64,000 bases of DNA from Erinaceus europaeus (Eukaryota > Chordata > Mammalia > Eulipotyphla > Erinaceidae), in contig NC_080168.1 in assembly GCF_950295315.1 (NCBI RefSeq), positions 64,999,838-65,063,837 of the forward strand, in the 5' to 3' direction. A program made the position numbers and the translations under genes. Shown here one piece after another: positions 9,066 through 18,933 of this stretch; within the stretch, counting starts at the first letter, position 1; each line of letters starts with the position of its first letter. The notes below the pieces were generated by a model. It did not search any database. It was not told the DNA's origin and was given only the letters and a program-made list of their open reading frames with translations.

Positions 9066-11245
9066 AAAGTATGAAGGTGCTTTGGGAAGGCAGTCTGGGT
9101 TCTTTGCTGTCTCCACATGAGTCCTGCTAGCTTTGGAGACGCTTAGTCTAGTGTAATCAGCCCCTAATGCTTCTCACAGGATGGCAGCTTAGCCACAGGC
9201 TTCCCTGGCTACAATACCCGTGAGGACACTCCCCAACCCTTTCAGTGGATTCACACACTAATGTCCTCTTTTAGAGCTGGGCCAGTCACACAGTGGCTCA
9301 GGCCTCTGCATCTGGTATGCAGAGGAGCTACCAGAGTACCTGCCTATCTCACTGGAGATAGGGGAACAGTTTCTCTTTTGCCTCCCCCAGGCACTGGCCT
9401 GCACACTGCCTCCAGTTCACACCCTCCCATCACAGCTGATGCTGCTCAGGCACATCTGGTGCACCACATCTGGAGCAGAGAGTATGAGGGAGCCACAGCT
9501 GGCTTCTCTCCTCACTCCACCCTACGCCAGGGCTCCTTCCCTTGGAGTCTGTTCTAATCTCAGGATTTGAGAGAGAGTCAGGACAACTGGCGGCTAAGTC
9601 CTGGCCCCACTGATGACTGAGCTCAAGGGCAGAGTCACCTCACTTCTCTAGGTGTGGCTGTGTGTATGTGTGTGTATGGGGGGGGGGGTTCTGAAACTCC
9701 TTCCTGCACCAAGGGACCCATATTCCCTGACAGCCTGAAGGAGAAAGCACGGACAGCTATTAGGAGCACTGAATGACTCCCTCCCGACACACCCCCCCCC
9801 CAAAGCTCCCCAGATGGTAAGCAGCAATGTCCCTGGGCTCCACATTCAGGGTTCTTCCCTTCACCCCCATGTGGGTGCACACATGGGTGAGCCTTGGCCT
9901 GCCATGCTCTGGCTCAGTAACCAGAATTAGAAGAAAGTGTCCACACTTTCAGCTAAACTCTAGTTATTATTTGGACAGTCTGTGGCTAAATAAGATCTCA
10001 CAAACTGACAGCTGCAGACAGGAGCTGTCCGGAAGCCCTGTTTTCTTTGGCTCCTGGAGTGTTTTGTATGTATGTATGAAAAGAAAGCCCTGTCATGGCT
10101 CTGTATTTAAAGCTGGGGCTATTTTACATCAACACCCACACTTTGGGATTCTCTTACGGTAGAAGGCCTGGCCATGCACAGAGTAAGCATGGACCCAGGC
10201 AGCTCAGCCCTGCTGCTATCCACTCTGCTACCTGGCAGAGCAGGCAGGAGTCAGGTGACTTTTCAATAAGAGGTGCTCTCCTCTTAGAGTAGAGTTTTTG
10301 GCAGCATTCTCCTCACCAGCAGCACCTCCCTGGGTGAGTGACAGTCACCAAGTGTGACATGCCATGTGTCAGGAAGGGCGAATCGCCTGTCAAGTAGGAT
10401 GGTTACTGTGGATGTCTGGATGGTCATTCCTGCAGACTGCTTTTAGAGCTGGGAAAGATCTATTCCAACCACCCTCCCCCTTCAGGGGAGCAAGTTTAGT
10501 CCTGGGAGCTGAAGACCTGGTCCAAGGTGGCACCATAAGGACAATGAGGAACAGAAACAGCAGGAAGCCAGGTCCTCGGGAATCCTTGCCAGGTTCACTT
10601 TTCCCTTCAGCAGCTACCTTCAGTCCCAGGCCCCAGCCCCCATCAGCTTCTAGGGCTTTGGCTTCTGGTCTGGAAGAGACAACTGCTGCTCTTCCACACC
10701 CATGCACACTGACCCCTGCAGCATGTGACTGCCATACCACCCCACTTCCAGGCCACTCTGAAAAACTGCAGTGAAAGCCCAATGATTGCTTGAAGTCACC
10801 TGCCACCCTGCAGACTCCTCAGAAGTCTGGTGATTCTATGCTAGCTGGTTGTGAGCACTACCCTGGCCTCTCTGACAGTTTTTCTGTTCGGGAGCACCTG
10901 GGACACGCTGGGAAGGAGGGAGGGCACCAGGGCTTCTGTGCCTTTTCATGGGATATCAGCCTTCCAGATGCCATCAGAGCCTTCTGAAGATGTCTATGGG
11001 CAGCCCAGGTGAAACAGCTTGTGAGTCTGTGAGCTATGATGCCACATCTGTCTTCTCTGAAACTGTGTCCTGGTGGGCAAGTTATCAGAGGGCAAGCCTG
11101 TGCTGCAAAAGAAAACTTCCTTTCCCTCCTTCCTGTTCAGGCACTTATTAGCCACACAGTACAAGAAAGGTAAGGCCTGGTGCTGTATGGATGGGGATAT
11201 GAAAGCCCCTCCAGTGCCAAGGGGTTCAGAAACTTCCCTGCATGG
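9066..11245. other. Single-copy DNA
   Basis: A little over 2 kb without recognisable transposons. Frames of about 136-138 codons on both strands at 10364-10806 overlap each other, are unlike any protein I know and lack flanking splice signals, so I do not call a gene. It includes short G and C runs (9677-9688 and 9791-9801) and a few TATG repeats. Confidence 0.45.
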
Positions 11246-11435
11246 GATGGGAGAGGGCTTGTCCAGTAGAACACACACTTTATCGTGAACAGGGACCCAG
11301 GCTGAAGGCTCTGGCATCACATGGGGGAACCTGCCACAGGGAAAGCTTCTCTTTGCTTCCCTCTTCTCTCTTCCTCTCTCTCTCTCTCTTACTTTATACT
11401 TAGAAAAAGGAAAGAAAGGAAGAATAAAAGAAAGA
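11246..11435 (+). mobile_element. SINE, class E
   Basis: GAGAGGGCTTGTCCAGTAGAACACACACTTTATCG, GGACCCAGGCTGAAGGC and GGCATCACATGGGGGAA form the class E head. A CT-rich block (11363-11390) and an AAAGGAAAGAAAGGAAG tail follow. Confidence 0.75.
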
Positions 11436-11438
11436 GTC

Positions 11439-11579
11439 CACCTGGGGGCTGTACAGTGGCACATCTGGTTAAGCTGGAGCCCCCACTATGCACCTGCAGG
11501 TGGGGAGTGGGAGCCTGAACAGGGGGTCCTTGTGCATGGTAACATATGTGCTCAATTGGGTGTGCCACTGCCTGGCCCT
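11439..11579. mobile_element. Head-to-head chimeric SINE
   Basis: The left half (GGGGGCTGTACAGTGGCACATCTGGTTAAGC) is a SINE head in plus orientation. The right half (GGGGAGTGGGAGCCTGAACAGGGGGTCC...GTGTGCCACTGCCTGGCCC) is a SINE head in minus orientation. They meet at the perfect palindrome CACCTGCAGGTG, 11491-11502, a sequence found in every copy of this family. Neither half has a 3' body or tail. Likely a snapback or inverted-repeat rearrangement product. Confidence 0.75.
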
Positions 11580-11597
11580 GAAAGGAAGATATTTTCT

Positions 11598-11719
11598 TTT
11601 TTTCCTTTATTGGGGGATTAATGTTTTATAGTCGCCAGTAAATACAATAGTTTGTACATGCATAACACTTCTCAGTTTTCCATATAACAGTATAACCCCC
11701 ACTAGGTCCTCTTTCATTG
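11598..11719 (-). mobile_element. Short L1 3' end, minus strand
   Basis: On the minus strand it reads AGAGGACCTAGTGGGGG...TTATGCATGTACAAAC...TATTGTATTTACTGGCG...CATTAATCCCCCAATAAAGG, then an A tail. The same terminal sequence occurs at 6147-6206. It is bounded by AAAGGAAGATATTTTCT (11581-11597) and AAAGGAAGATATTTCT (11720-11735), its target duplication. I infer an L1 subfamily different from that at 25988. Confidence 0.7.
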
Positions 11720-11735
11720 AAAGGAAGATATTTCT

Positions 11736-12006
11736 TTTTTTTTTTTTCTCCAGGGTTATTGCTGGGCTCAGTGCCTGCACCATGAATCCACTGCTCCTGG
11801 AGGCCATTTTCCCCCCTTTTGTTGCCCTTGTTGCCGTAACCTCATTGTGGTTATTATTATTACCATTGTTGATGTTGTTCGTTGTTGGATAGGACAGAGA
11901 GAAATGGCTCCCTGCAGGTGGGGAGCCGGGGGCTAGAACCAGGATCCTTCCGCCGGTCCCTGCGCTTTGCACCAGCGCTTAACCCACTGCCACTGCCCGA
12001 CCCCCA
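11736..12006 (-). mobile_element. SINE, class A, minus strand, second hit at the same site
   Basis: Minus-strand copy with the 3' module (CTCCAGGGTTATTGCTGGG...CTGCTCCTGGAGGCC), AT-rich linker and head complement (AGCGCTTAACCCACTGCCACTGCCCGACCCCC). The middle, between GAGAAATGG and CTCCCTGCAGGTGGGGAGC, is deleted. The target duplication AAAGGAAGATATTTCT occurs at 11720-11735 and 12007-12022, the same word that flanks the L1 fragment to its left. Confidence 0.92.
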
Positions 12007-12022
12007 AAAGGAAGATATTTCT

Positions 12023-14042
12023 AAGGGAACTGTCTAAGGATTGAGCAATTAATCCTACCTCCTTGGTGGTGTTTAGGCCAAGATAATATATACCCAGCAG
12101 TAGTAGGAGAGAGAACTCAGGACTGGCTGAGGGCAGACTTTATAGCCTGCTGAACTCCCTCTCAGTTCTGAGAGTGCAGATTCTGAGTCTAGAAAAGCAA
12201 CTTGTTAGGTGGCTGGATGGATTAAGTCTCCATGCAAGTGGGATTGGAGTTGGGAATGCACAGTTGACAGAAGCTCAGAGGGAAAGGGGTGACAGTGAAA
12301 TCCACTCAAGCCACTCAACGTGGAAAAATGGAGCCATCACTCTCTAAAAGGTGACTGAAGTGGACTTGCCATGGAGACACATTTCTGTTCACCCAGACTT
12401 CCTCATGTGCTTCCAAGGCGGGGACACTAGCCAGGAGGGACGCATGCCTCGTTTCACCCCAAAGTCATACATAATTCATCCAGAAGGATTTGTTGAACTC
12501 AAGACCAACAATTGCCTTGTAACTGAAAGCTATAAACAAGAACTGGAATAAACCACCTGAAAAAGCCCACTGTGTGACCCTGAGCCTCAATATCCTGTTT
12601 TGTACTTGACACCATGGCAGTTCCAAAAGGGACACATATGGTCAGGTATGAGGAAGACCCGGCATTCTGGGAAACTCTACCTCTTCTAGGAATGCCCCAG
12701 CTATCCCAACCCCTAATGAATACTAACCAGCTCACTTTTCCTGAGAAAAGCCCACCCCTCCCAGACAGACCTCATACTAGCAGAGCCCCTGGAACTAATG
12801 GTGCACAGCTCCCCCTAGAATATGCAAGCACTGCCCTGGTGAACTTTCACCTCCCTGGCTACAGTCCTATCTAACTGACACCTGCTGTTGTCTCTGCTCC
12901 CGAGTTCTTTCTGGACACCGACATGAACCTGTGCTTCAGTTCAAGACACAATTTCTCTAGCTTCCCAGGGCCTTGCCTGGAATCTCTTCCTGCTACTCTG
13001 TAGCCAGTGGTTTGGTTGAGGACACTAGTCTCATGAAAGAAATATATCTACTGGGATGTATGGTTGGGCCTGGCCACGTCTTTTCTAGCTTGGTGGTGAT
13101 GTCCTCAGGGCTGGAGATGTCTTGAGAGAGTGACACTCAACTCAACTTCAGGAGAGAAAGAAACAAATACCAAGCAGGAAGAGCTAAAGAACAGAAACCT
13201 AAAAAGTCAGAGGGATCACCTTTCCTTTCTGCTGGGCTGGCCAGAGGGGGGGGAAATACTCTTTGATGGTTTATAAAGACAAGGTACATGTAGTTGATAA
13301 AAGCTAACTGAATTTTTTTTTCCTCTCCAAATGTGCTCAGACTTGTACATTCAGGCTGGAGAAAAATCCCTAAGTGATACCATATCCTGCAGTGCTCAGA
13401 GCTTGTGTCAGCCAGGGATGAAGATAACTGGAGTACATAAAATCCAGAGACATTCAATCATTTCCCAGACAGCAGATGGGACTGCTTTGGACCTCAGTAG
13501 GGGAGGTGTTTCCTCAGCCACCCACCCACCCACATTGGAGCTACAGTGGAGAACAGCAAGAAGTCACGCAGGAGGAGGAGGTGCAAAGTAGCAAAGTAAC
13601 CACAGGCTAGATCATCAGCCCTGGAAAACTGACTGTAGACCTCAAACAATTTCTGATATTTGAACGGAGAAAGTCGCATCTGAAGCCCATCTGTGAAAGG
13701 CACTGCTGATGGTCCCGGCAAATGCTTCCTGAGGAGGCCACTCCACTGAGCAAGGCTGAATGTATCTGGCGGGGGGGGGGGGGGAAGCCCACTGCCATTG
13801 TGGGGAGGTGCTTATCTCTTGCCCCCAAGGGTCCTCGCTTTTTGGGAATGAACAGCAAATGATAGCCTCACCTAGGAATTCCAAAATGGAGTCACACTTA
13901 AGCTAACTCTTGATGGTAGAGACTTTTTCCCCTCTATTTCCAGAAGGCTAGCTGTGAAGTCATGAAAAATGCTAGAACACACAAACACCAATCCATTTCT
14001 TGCTCCTTCAGCCCAGGCATTATATTAGATTCTGCAGACATA
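12023..14042. other. Mostly single-copy DNA
   Basis: No SINE recognised. The segment near 12573-12610 (TGTGACCCTGAGCCTCAATATCC) resembles an MIR core and may be a relic. A G14 run lies at 13771-13784. Open frames of 75-106 codons on both strands look spurious. Confidence 0.4.
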
Positions 14043-14051
14043 AAGATAACT

Positions 14052-14311
14052 TGTAACGGGGCCAATTGGTAGTACACATGGTTGAGCGCACATGATGCAA
14101 TGCACAAGCACACGGGCCCACGCCCCCATCTCCACCTGCAAAAGGAAAGCTTTGAGAGTGCTGAAGTAGTGGTGTGGCAGTTGTCTTTCTCTCTCCCTTT
14201 CTATCACCCCCTTGCCTCTCAATTTCTGACTGCTTCTATCCAATAAATAAAATATTATACATACACACATACACACACACACATACACACACACACACAC
14301 ATATATATATG
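14052..14311 (+). mobile_element. SINE, class B, with terminal CA microsatellite
   Basis: GGGGCCAATTGGTAGTACACATGGTTGAGCGC head, CACCTGCAAAAGGAAAGC, CT-rich block, CTATCCAATAAATAAAATATTATAC, then ACATACACAC repeats up to a TATATATATG end. The short target duplication AAGATAACT lies at 14043-14051 and 14312-14320, so the microsatellite is part of the insertion and grew from the A-rich tail. Confidence 0.88.
14259..14310 (+). repeat. (CA)n/(TA)n microsatellite in SINE tail
   Basis: Imperfect ACATACACAC blocks followed by a clean CA run and TATATATAT, lying inside the target duplication of the SINE. Confidence 0.95.
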
Positions 14312-14736
14312 AAGATAACTCTTTTGATACCCTGGAAGTGCTTGAAATCTACTGACTAGGATGTCTGTGCAAACAAGGCAAAGACCCAGGTAGACTAATC
14401 ACTAAAGTTTAGAGAGACTGGAACAGGGGCTAGAGCTGCCCACATGTCAGAAAGGCCTCAGCAAAGGGCAGCCCGGACTGATCTGCTGAAGAGAAACTGG
14501 AAAAGGGCATTTCAGGAGGAGATGGTACTCACCAAGGTACCAAAGAGTGGGACACGGTGACAGTAGCATAAGGAGCTAAGCTGAGATGCTGAACATTCTG
14601 GCTACCTAAGTGTTTTCCTGAAAAATGAACAAAAGTGCTTGAGACTTGAGTGCTTCCTTGCACCAGAAATTAACAAACCTAAAGACAGGAATTCAAAACA
14701 AAAGGGATTTTAAAAGAAATATTGACTGGCTTCTTT

Positions 14737-14905
14737 TTAATTTTTATTTATTTTCATGAGAGAGAGAGAGATACAGAGAGACAGAGAGAAACCAGAGAGC
14801 ACTTCTTGGCTCTGGCTTATGGTGGTATTGGGGATTGAACCTGGAACCCTGAAGCCTCAGGCATGAAAGTCTTTTGCATAACCATTATACTGTCTCCCCA
14901 GCCCC
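14737..14905 (-). mobile_element. SINE, class C, minus strand
   Basis: Complement of the class C head (GCATAACCATTATACTGTCTCCCCAGCCCC) and B box (GGGGATTGAACCTGG), with GA-repeat and TTTATTTATTTTC tail complement. Target duplication TGACTGGCTTCTTT (14723-14736) and TGATTGGTTTCTTT (14906-14919) with two mismatches. Confidence 0.9.
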
Positions 14906-14932
14906 TGATTGGTTTCTTTGAGATACCCTCAG

Positions 14933-15041
14933 ACAAGTGCTGAGGACTCTTTGGTGGTTGTGGCCTGGAACACTCAGGGTTGCTTCACAGCACAGGACGA
15001 CAGTCCCACAGGGCCCTACACTCACAGGCTCATGTTCACAG
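14933..15041 (+). other. Exon-like segment with consensus splice sites (weak)
   Basis: TTTCTTTGAGATACCCTCAG forms a passable 3' splice site ending at 14932, and CACAG|GTGAGTGTG an excellent 5' splice site at 15041/15042. The 109 bp between is open in one frame (beginning TSAEDSLVVVAWN) and unlike the flanking repeats. I do not recognise the peptide, and chance is quite possible. Confidence 0.2.
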
Positions 15042-15602
15042 GTGAGTGTGTGGCTGCTGTCAGTTCTGAAATGCCTCAACCTGTTTTGATCAGAGTCTTG
15101 AGTGCTCAGACTTCAGTGAGTTGCAAAACTGGTGCTTTTGACCCAGAGGAAAACAATGTTTTTCCGAGAATGTGAAATACTCAGCACTTCTGTATCTCAC
15201 ATGGAAGGAGAAGTGGCTCACACAGTGAAATGGAAGATGGTGGCACGTGTTGAAGACTGTTTTGATAGGAATTCAAGGTTTACCTATGGGAGCTCAGTCA
15301 CTGAAGACTCTGAGCAAAAACAGAGCACCAAAGGATTCAGTGTGTAGACCACGCTGGTATCTGGTCAGTGACTGGTGTGAAGCTGCAACAAAGCTCCCCC
15401 CTTCCTTTGAAAATGAATGACTTTCCATGGTTCACATCTTATTTACTAGGTGTGATGTTCTGATCCCTGTTAAAAAGCAAAAGAGGAGACTCACTGCTAT
15501 TACTACCTTGTGTTTTAGGGTAAATTAAGATAGCAAGATGAGTGAATACTTTTAAGAAATGGAGACAAGGAAAGAGAGAAGGGAGAAATAGACAGAGAAG
15601 GT

Positions 15603-15852
15603 CTGGGGGCACCTGGTTAAATGCACACATTATTTCCAAGTACCCAGGTTCAAGCCCTCACTCCCCATCTGCAGGGGATGCTTCACAAGTGGTGAAGTAG
15701 GTTCGCAGGTCTCTCTCTCTCTCTCCCTCTCTTTCTCTGTCTCCTTCATCTCTCAATTTCTATCTTTCCTACATTTTAAAAAAATGGCTGCCAGGATTCA
15801 TCATGCAGTAACCAAGCCCAGTGACAACTCTGGTGGCAAAAAAAATTAAAAA
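15603..15852 (+). mobile_element. SINE, class A/B with 3' module
   Basis: GTCTGGGGGCACCTGGTTAAATGC, CCCAGGTTCAAGCCCTC, CCCCATCTGCAGGGG, CACAAGTGGTGAAGTAGG, CT-rich block, then ATGGCTGCCAGGATTC...AGTGACAACTCTGGTGGC, a degraded 3' module, and an A tail. Confidence 0.88.
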
Positions 15853-16087
15853 GCCAGGTGGTGTTGCAACTGGTTGAGCACACATGCTACGCATGCTATA
15901 TAATGAACAATGACCTGAGTTCCAGGCCCCAGTCCCTACCTGCAGGGGGAAAGCTTTGCAAGTGGTAAAGCAGTGTTTCAGGTGTCTTTGTCTCTCTTTC
16001 TCTCTGTCTCTATCACCCCTTACCTTCTTGACTTTGGTCTGTCTCTACCCAAAAAATAAATAAAGATAATACTAAAAAAAAAAAAAA
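15853..16087 (+). mobile_element. SINE, class B
   Basis: CCAGGTGGTGTTGCAACTGGTTGAGC head, CCTACCTGCAGGGGGAAAGC, GCAAGTGGTAAAGCAG, CT-rich block, TCTACCCAAAAAATAAATAAAGATAA and an A run. It sits on the tail of the previous SINE. Outer flanks AGAGAAGGTCTG (left of the first SINE) and GGAGAGGGTCTG (16088 on) may be the duplication of the first insertion. Confidence 0.88.
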
Positions 16088-16163
16088 GGAGAGGGTCTGT
16101 GTAGGTTCAAAGGTCAAGAGACACAAAGTCTTTACTTCTTTAACTTGAAGATTTTTTTCCTTT

Positions 16164-16484
16164 CTTTTTTTTGCCTCCAGGGTTATGCTGGGGCTTGGTG
16201 CCTGAACTATGGATCCACTGCTCCCAGAGGCAATTTTTTCCCGTTTTGTTGCCCTTGTTGTCACCCTTGTTGTTGTTATTGTTGTTGTTGGGTAGGACAC
16301 AGAAAGATTGAGAGAGGAAGGAAAGACAGAGAGAAGGAGAGAAAGACACCTGCAGACCTGCTTCACCACCTGTGAAGTGATCCCCCTGTAGGTGAGGAGC
16401 TGGGGGCTCCAACTGGGATCCTTACATCCGTCCTTGCGCTTTGCGCCATGTGCGCTTAACCCACTGTGCTACAGCCAGGCTCCC
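16164..16484 (-). mobile_element. SINE, class A, minus strand, with 3' module
   Basis: TTTGCCTCCAGGGTTATGCTGG...CTGCTCCCAGAGGCAA (module), TTTTGTTGCCCTTGTTGTCACCC, GGACACAGAAAGATTGAGAG, CACCTGCAGACCTGCTTCACC and GCGCTTAACCCACTGTGCTACAG give a full-length minus-strand copy. Confidence 0.93.
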
Positions 16485-16499
16485 AAGTTTTTTTTTTAA

Positions 16500-17035
16500 G
16501 CAGATTCTTCTATTATTTTTATTGACATACAATAGAAACATAATATACTAATTATACAGATCACATAATGACTTGATGTCTGTATATAATAAGAAATGAT
16601 TATCACAACAATTAATCATCATACAATTTTTCTTTTTTTTTTTCCTCCAGGGTTATTGCTGGGCTCAGTGCCTGCACCATGAATCCACCACTCCTGTAGG
16701 CTATATCCCCCCCTTTTGTTGCCCTTGTTGTTGTAGCCTCGTTGTGGTTATTATTATTGCCATTGTTGATGTTGTTCATTGTTGGATAGGACAGAGAGAA
16801 ATGGAGAGATGAGGGACAGAGAGACAGAGGGGAGAGAAAGATAGACACCTGCAGACCTGCTTCACCCTGTGAAGTGACTCCCCTGCAGGTGGGGAGCCGG
16901 AGGCTCGAACCGGGATCCTTACGCCGGTCCTTGCGCTTTGCGCCACATGCGCTTAACCCACTGTGCCACCGCCCGACCCCCACAATTTTTCTTACAATGA
17001 GAACTTTTGAGCTTTATTCTCTTAGTGACTTTCAT
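16500..17035 (-). mobile_element. Ancient L1-like fragment, interrupted by a SINE
   Basis: The segments at 16507-16634 (ATTGACATACAATAGAAACATAATA...) and 16982-17035 (ACAATTTTTCTTACAATGAGAACTTTTGAGCTTTATTCTCTTAGTGACTTTC) resemble a common mammalian L1M-type segment known for 'GATGAGAACTTTTAAGATCTACTCTCTTAG'. They are one element split by a SINE. The family assignment is from memory. Confidence 0.45.
16635..16981 (-). mobile_element. SINE, class A, minus strand, full length
   Basis: Complete copy with 3' module (CCTCCAGGGTTATTGCTGGG), Pol III boxes in complement (GGCTCGAACCGGGATCC; GCGCTTAACCCACTGTGCCACC) and target duplication ACAATTTTTCTT at 16623-16634 and 16982-16993. Confidence 0.94.
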
Positions 17036-17039
17036 TTGT

Positions 17040-17262
17040 TTGTTTGTTTATTTATTTATATATTTAGTTATCACTAAATGGCTTCTCTACTCCTGGTTGA
17101 CTTTTTCAGATAGAGTGGGACAGAGAACTGACAGAAAGAGAAAAGAAACACTGTACCAAGACTTCTTCTGGTATAGTGTGGGCTGACTTGGAACTTGGTT
17201 CATCAGCATGGCAAAGCAGATGCACTATTGAGGTGAGCTATTTTTCCATCCACTAGAAACCT
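17040..17262 (-). mobile_element. Old SINE, minus strand
   Basis: TTTATTTATTTATATATTT tail complement, GATAGAGTGGGACAGAGAACTGACAG, GGAACTTGGTTCATCAGCATGGCAAAGCAGATGCACTATTGAGGTGAGC: the same family as 5645-5800, strongly diverged. Confidence 0.6.
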
Positions 17263-17349
17263 TCAAATATAAAACAGTACTGACTATAGATATCATGCAA
17301 TTTGTTATTGTTGAGATTGCCTTTCGGCCACCTCACTCACATTCCTTTC

Positions 17350-17508
17350 AGTTGTTCTCAAAGTGTGGTCCCCAGGGGAGCAGCATTAATAGCACATGGG
17401 ATTTGCTGGAAATGCAGTTTTGGCTGAATACCAGTGGTGCTGTTAGAAACCTGGGTGCGGCCCACACTCTGTTATAGGTCTTCCAGGTGATCCTCATTCA
17501 ACAAGCAG
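17350..17508 (+). mobile_element. MER5A-like hAT (Charlie) DNA transposon relic
   Basis: GTTCTCAAAGTGTGGTCCCCAG, GCAGCATTAATAGCACATGGGA, TTGCTGGAAATGCAGTTTTGGC and CTTCCAGGTGATCCTCATTC match the order of parts of the non-autonomous eutherian DNA transposon MER5A. It is a fossil shared across placental mammals, and no transposase is encoded. Confidence 0.85.
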
Positions 17509-17529
17509 GCATCACGCCATCCTGTGTTT

Positions 17530-17663
17530 TCTCTCTCAGACAGAAAGAGAGATGCCTGAAAACATACTCCCCCACTTGTAAAGCTTCCCCCCATAGGTGG
17601 GGAGTGGGGCCTTTGCACATGGTGATGTATGAACTCAGTCTGATGTGCCACCACCCAGCTCCC
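17530..17663 (-). mobile_element. SINE, class B, minus strand, 5' half
   Basis: CAGACAGAAAGAGAGATGCC, CCCCCACTTGTAAAGCTTCCCCCCATAGGTGGGGAGTGGGG and GAACTCAGTCTGATGTGCCACCACCCAGCTCCC give the 5' half of a class B copy. No A tail is visible on its far side. Confidence 0.75.
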
Positions 17664-18509
17664 ATTCTATGTTATCTCCATCGATATTATGGGGGTAGGG
17701 GTAAAAATCACTTGGGATTAGAATGAATAGTCCAAAGTAAGGTTAAATCAAGAAGAGTTCAGCTTGCTCTCCACATGCTCTTACAGGGGTACACCATCAG
17801 AGAATGCTGTGGGATACATGGATGTGTACAATATCTTCATAGGTGATAATTCCCAAGTTCCCTAAACAAACTGCATGTAAGTGGATGAGTTCTGAACCAC
17901 TGCTTCTAGACTTAGGATGGTGTTTAGCAAAAACAAGATAAAGATGATCCCAACAAGATAAGGGTGATTCCTTTTCCCCTGTGCAGGCATAGCTGTTACC
18001 TGGGAAGAATGTTCAACTTCTACCACCATCTTCCAAAGAATCATCTCTGCTGATGGTGCTGGAATTTCTCCTGTTCTGTACCAGCCACTGCACCAATAGT
18101 ATTGAAACTATGTTGACACATGTCCAAAAATCCTATTCGTTTACATAGTCTATAATATTTCTGAAATGCATCTTGAATGTCTGAGAAAACCAGCATTTCT
18201 CAGATTCTTTCCATTGTCTTCCATGAGTAATCCAATATACATAGAAGGACAAGAGAGTAAACACTTCTGTGATAATCCAAATTTTTCCAGTGGAATTTTA
18301 AACAGTTTGACAATCCAGTCTTGTTAAAAAGTGATATAAAATAAATGCTCCTTAGCAAACAATTGTCCAGTAAATGTTCTAAACCTGTCTCACATTCGCA
18401 CAGTAGACAATTTTCAGAGTCTTTCATAGAATTCATTCAAATGAGAGCTCAATGATCTTATTTATATTTTATCCAAGGTTTTGAAATACATGAACCTGTC
18501 TCTACTTAC
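17664..18509. other. Single-copy DNA
   Basis: AT-rich, no repeats recognised. Read on the minus strand it carries several short frames (17862-18044, 18200-18436) that could be 3' UTR-like sequence downstream of the exon candidate at 18610-18848, but they have no recognisable similarity. Confidence 0.3.
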
Positions 18510-18609
18510 TGGAACAATGATCTCTATTATGGTGTCTTTTTCTTTAAATCCAAATATTATACTCAGCACTTTAAGAATTCCCAATCCCAAATACAGGCAA
18601 TTAAATTGT

Positions 18610-18848
18610 CTATAAGTTATTCAGAGCCTTAGAAAATGAAATGAAATAGGAGTCTGTACTTTGAAATGAGTTCAAAAATGCGAGCCATTTGTCAATGCGA
18701 GCCTCTGTCAAGCAGTCCTTATTATCTTCCTGTTCTGCCGTTAACTGATGAAATAATTGGACACAGACGACATTGACAAAGGCCGTTTCTTCTGGGAGAG
18801 GTCTGGCCTTTCTCAGCAACTGAGAATCCAAGGCTTGATACTGAATTC
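18610..18848 (-). other. Candidate terminal coding exon or exon relic
   Basis: On the minus strand the sequence TTCTGTTCTTACTCAG just above 18848 is a good 3' splice site. It is followed by an open frame of about 79 codons to a TAG at 18612-18610. The predicted peptide begins IQYQALDSQLLRKARPLP and contains VQLFHQLTAEQEDNKD and WLAFLNSF, with ordinary codon use and retained CpGs rather than repeat-like sequence. A consensus donor (A|GTAAGTAGA) lies at 18509 downstream of the stop. I do not recognise the protein. Alternatives are a processed pseudogene fragment or a chance open frame. No matching upstream exon was identified above 18848 in this window. Confidence 0.3.
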
Positions 18849-18933
18849 CTGAGTAAGAACAGAATGCCCCCTGGTTGCCCACAGGTGAACGGAGGTGGAT
18901 AGCCCCGCCCCCATCTGACAAAGGGGGACACAT

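Noticed and set aside
10364..10806. 136- and 138-codon frames on opposite strands
   Set aside because: Mutual overlap in GC-richer DNA, no similarity recognised, no splice signals.
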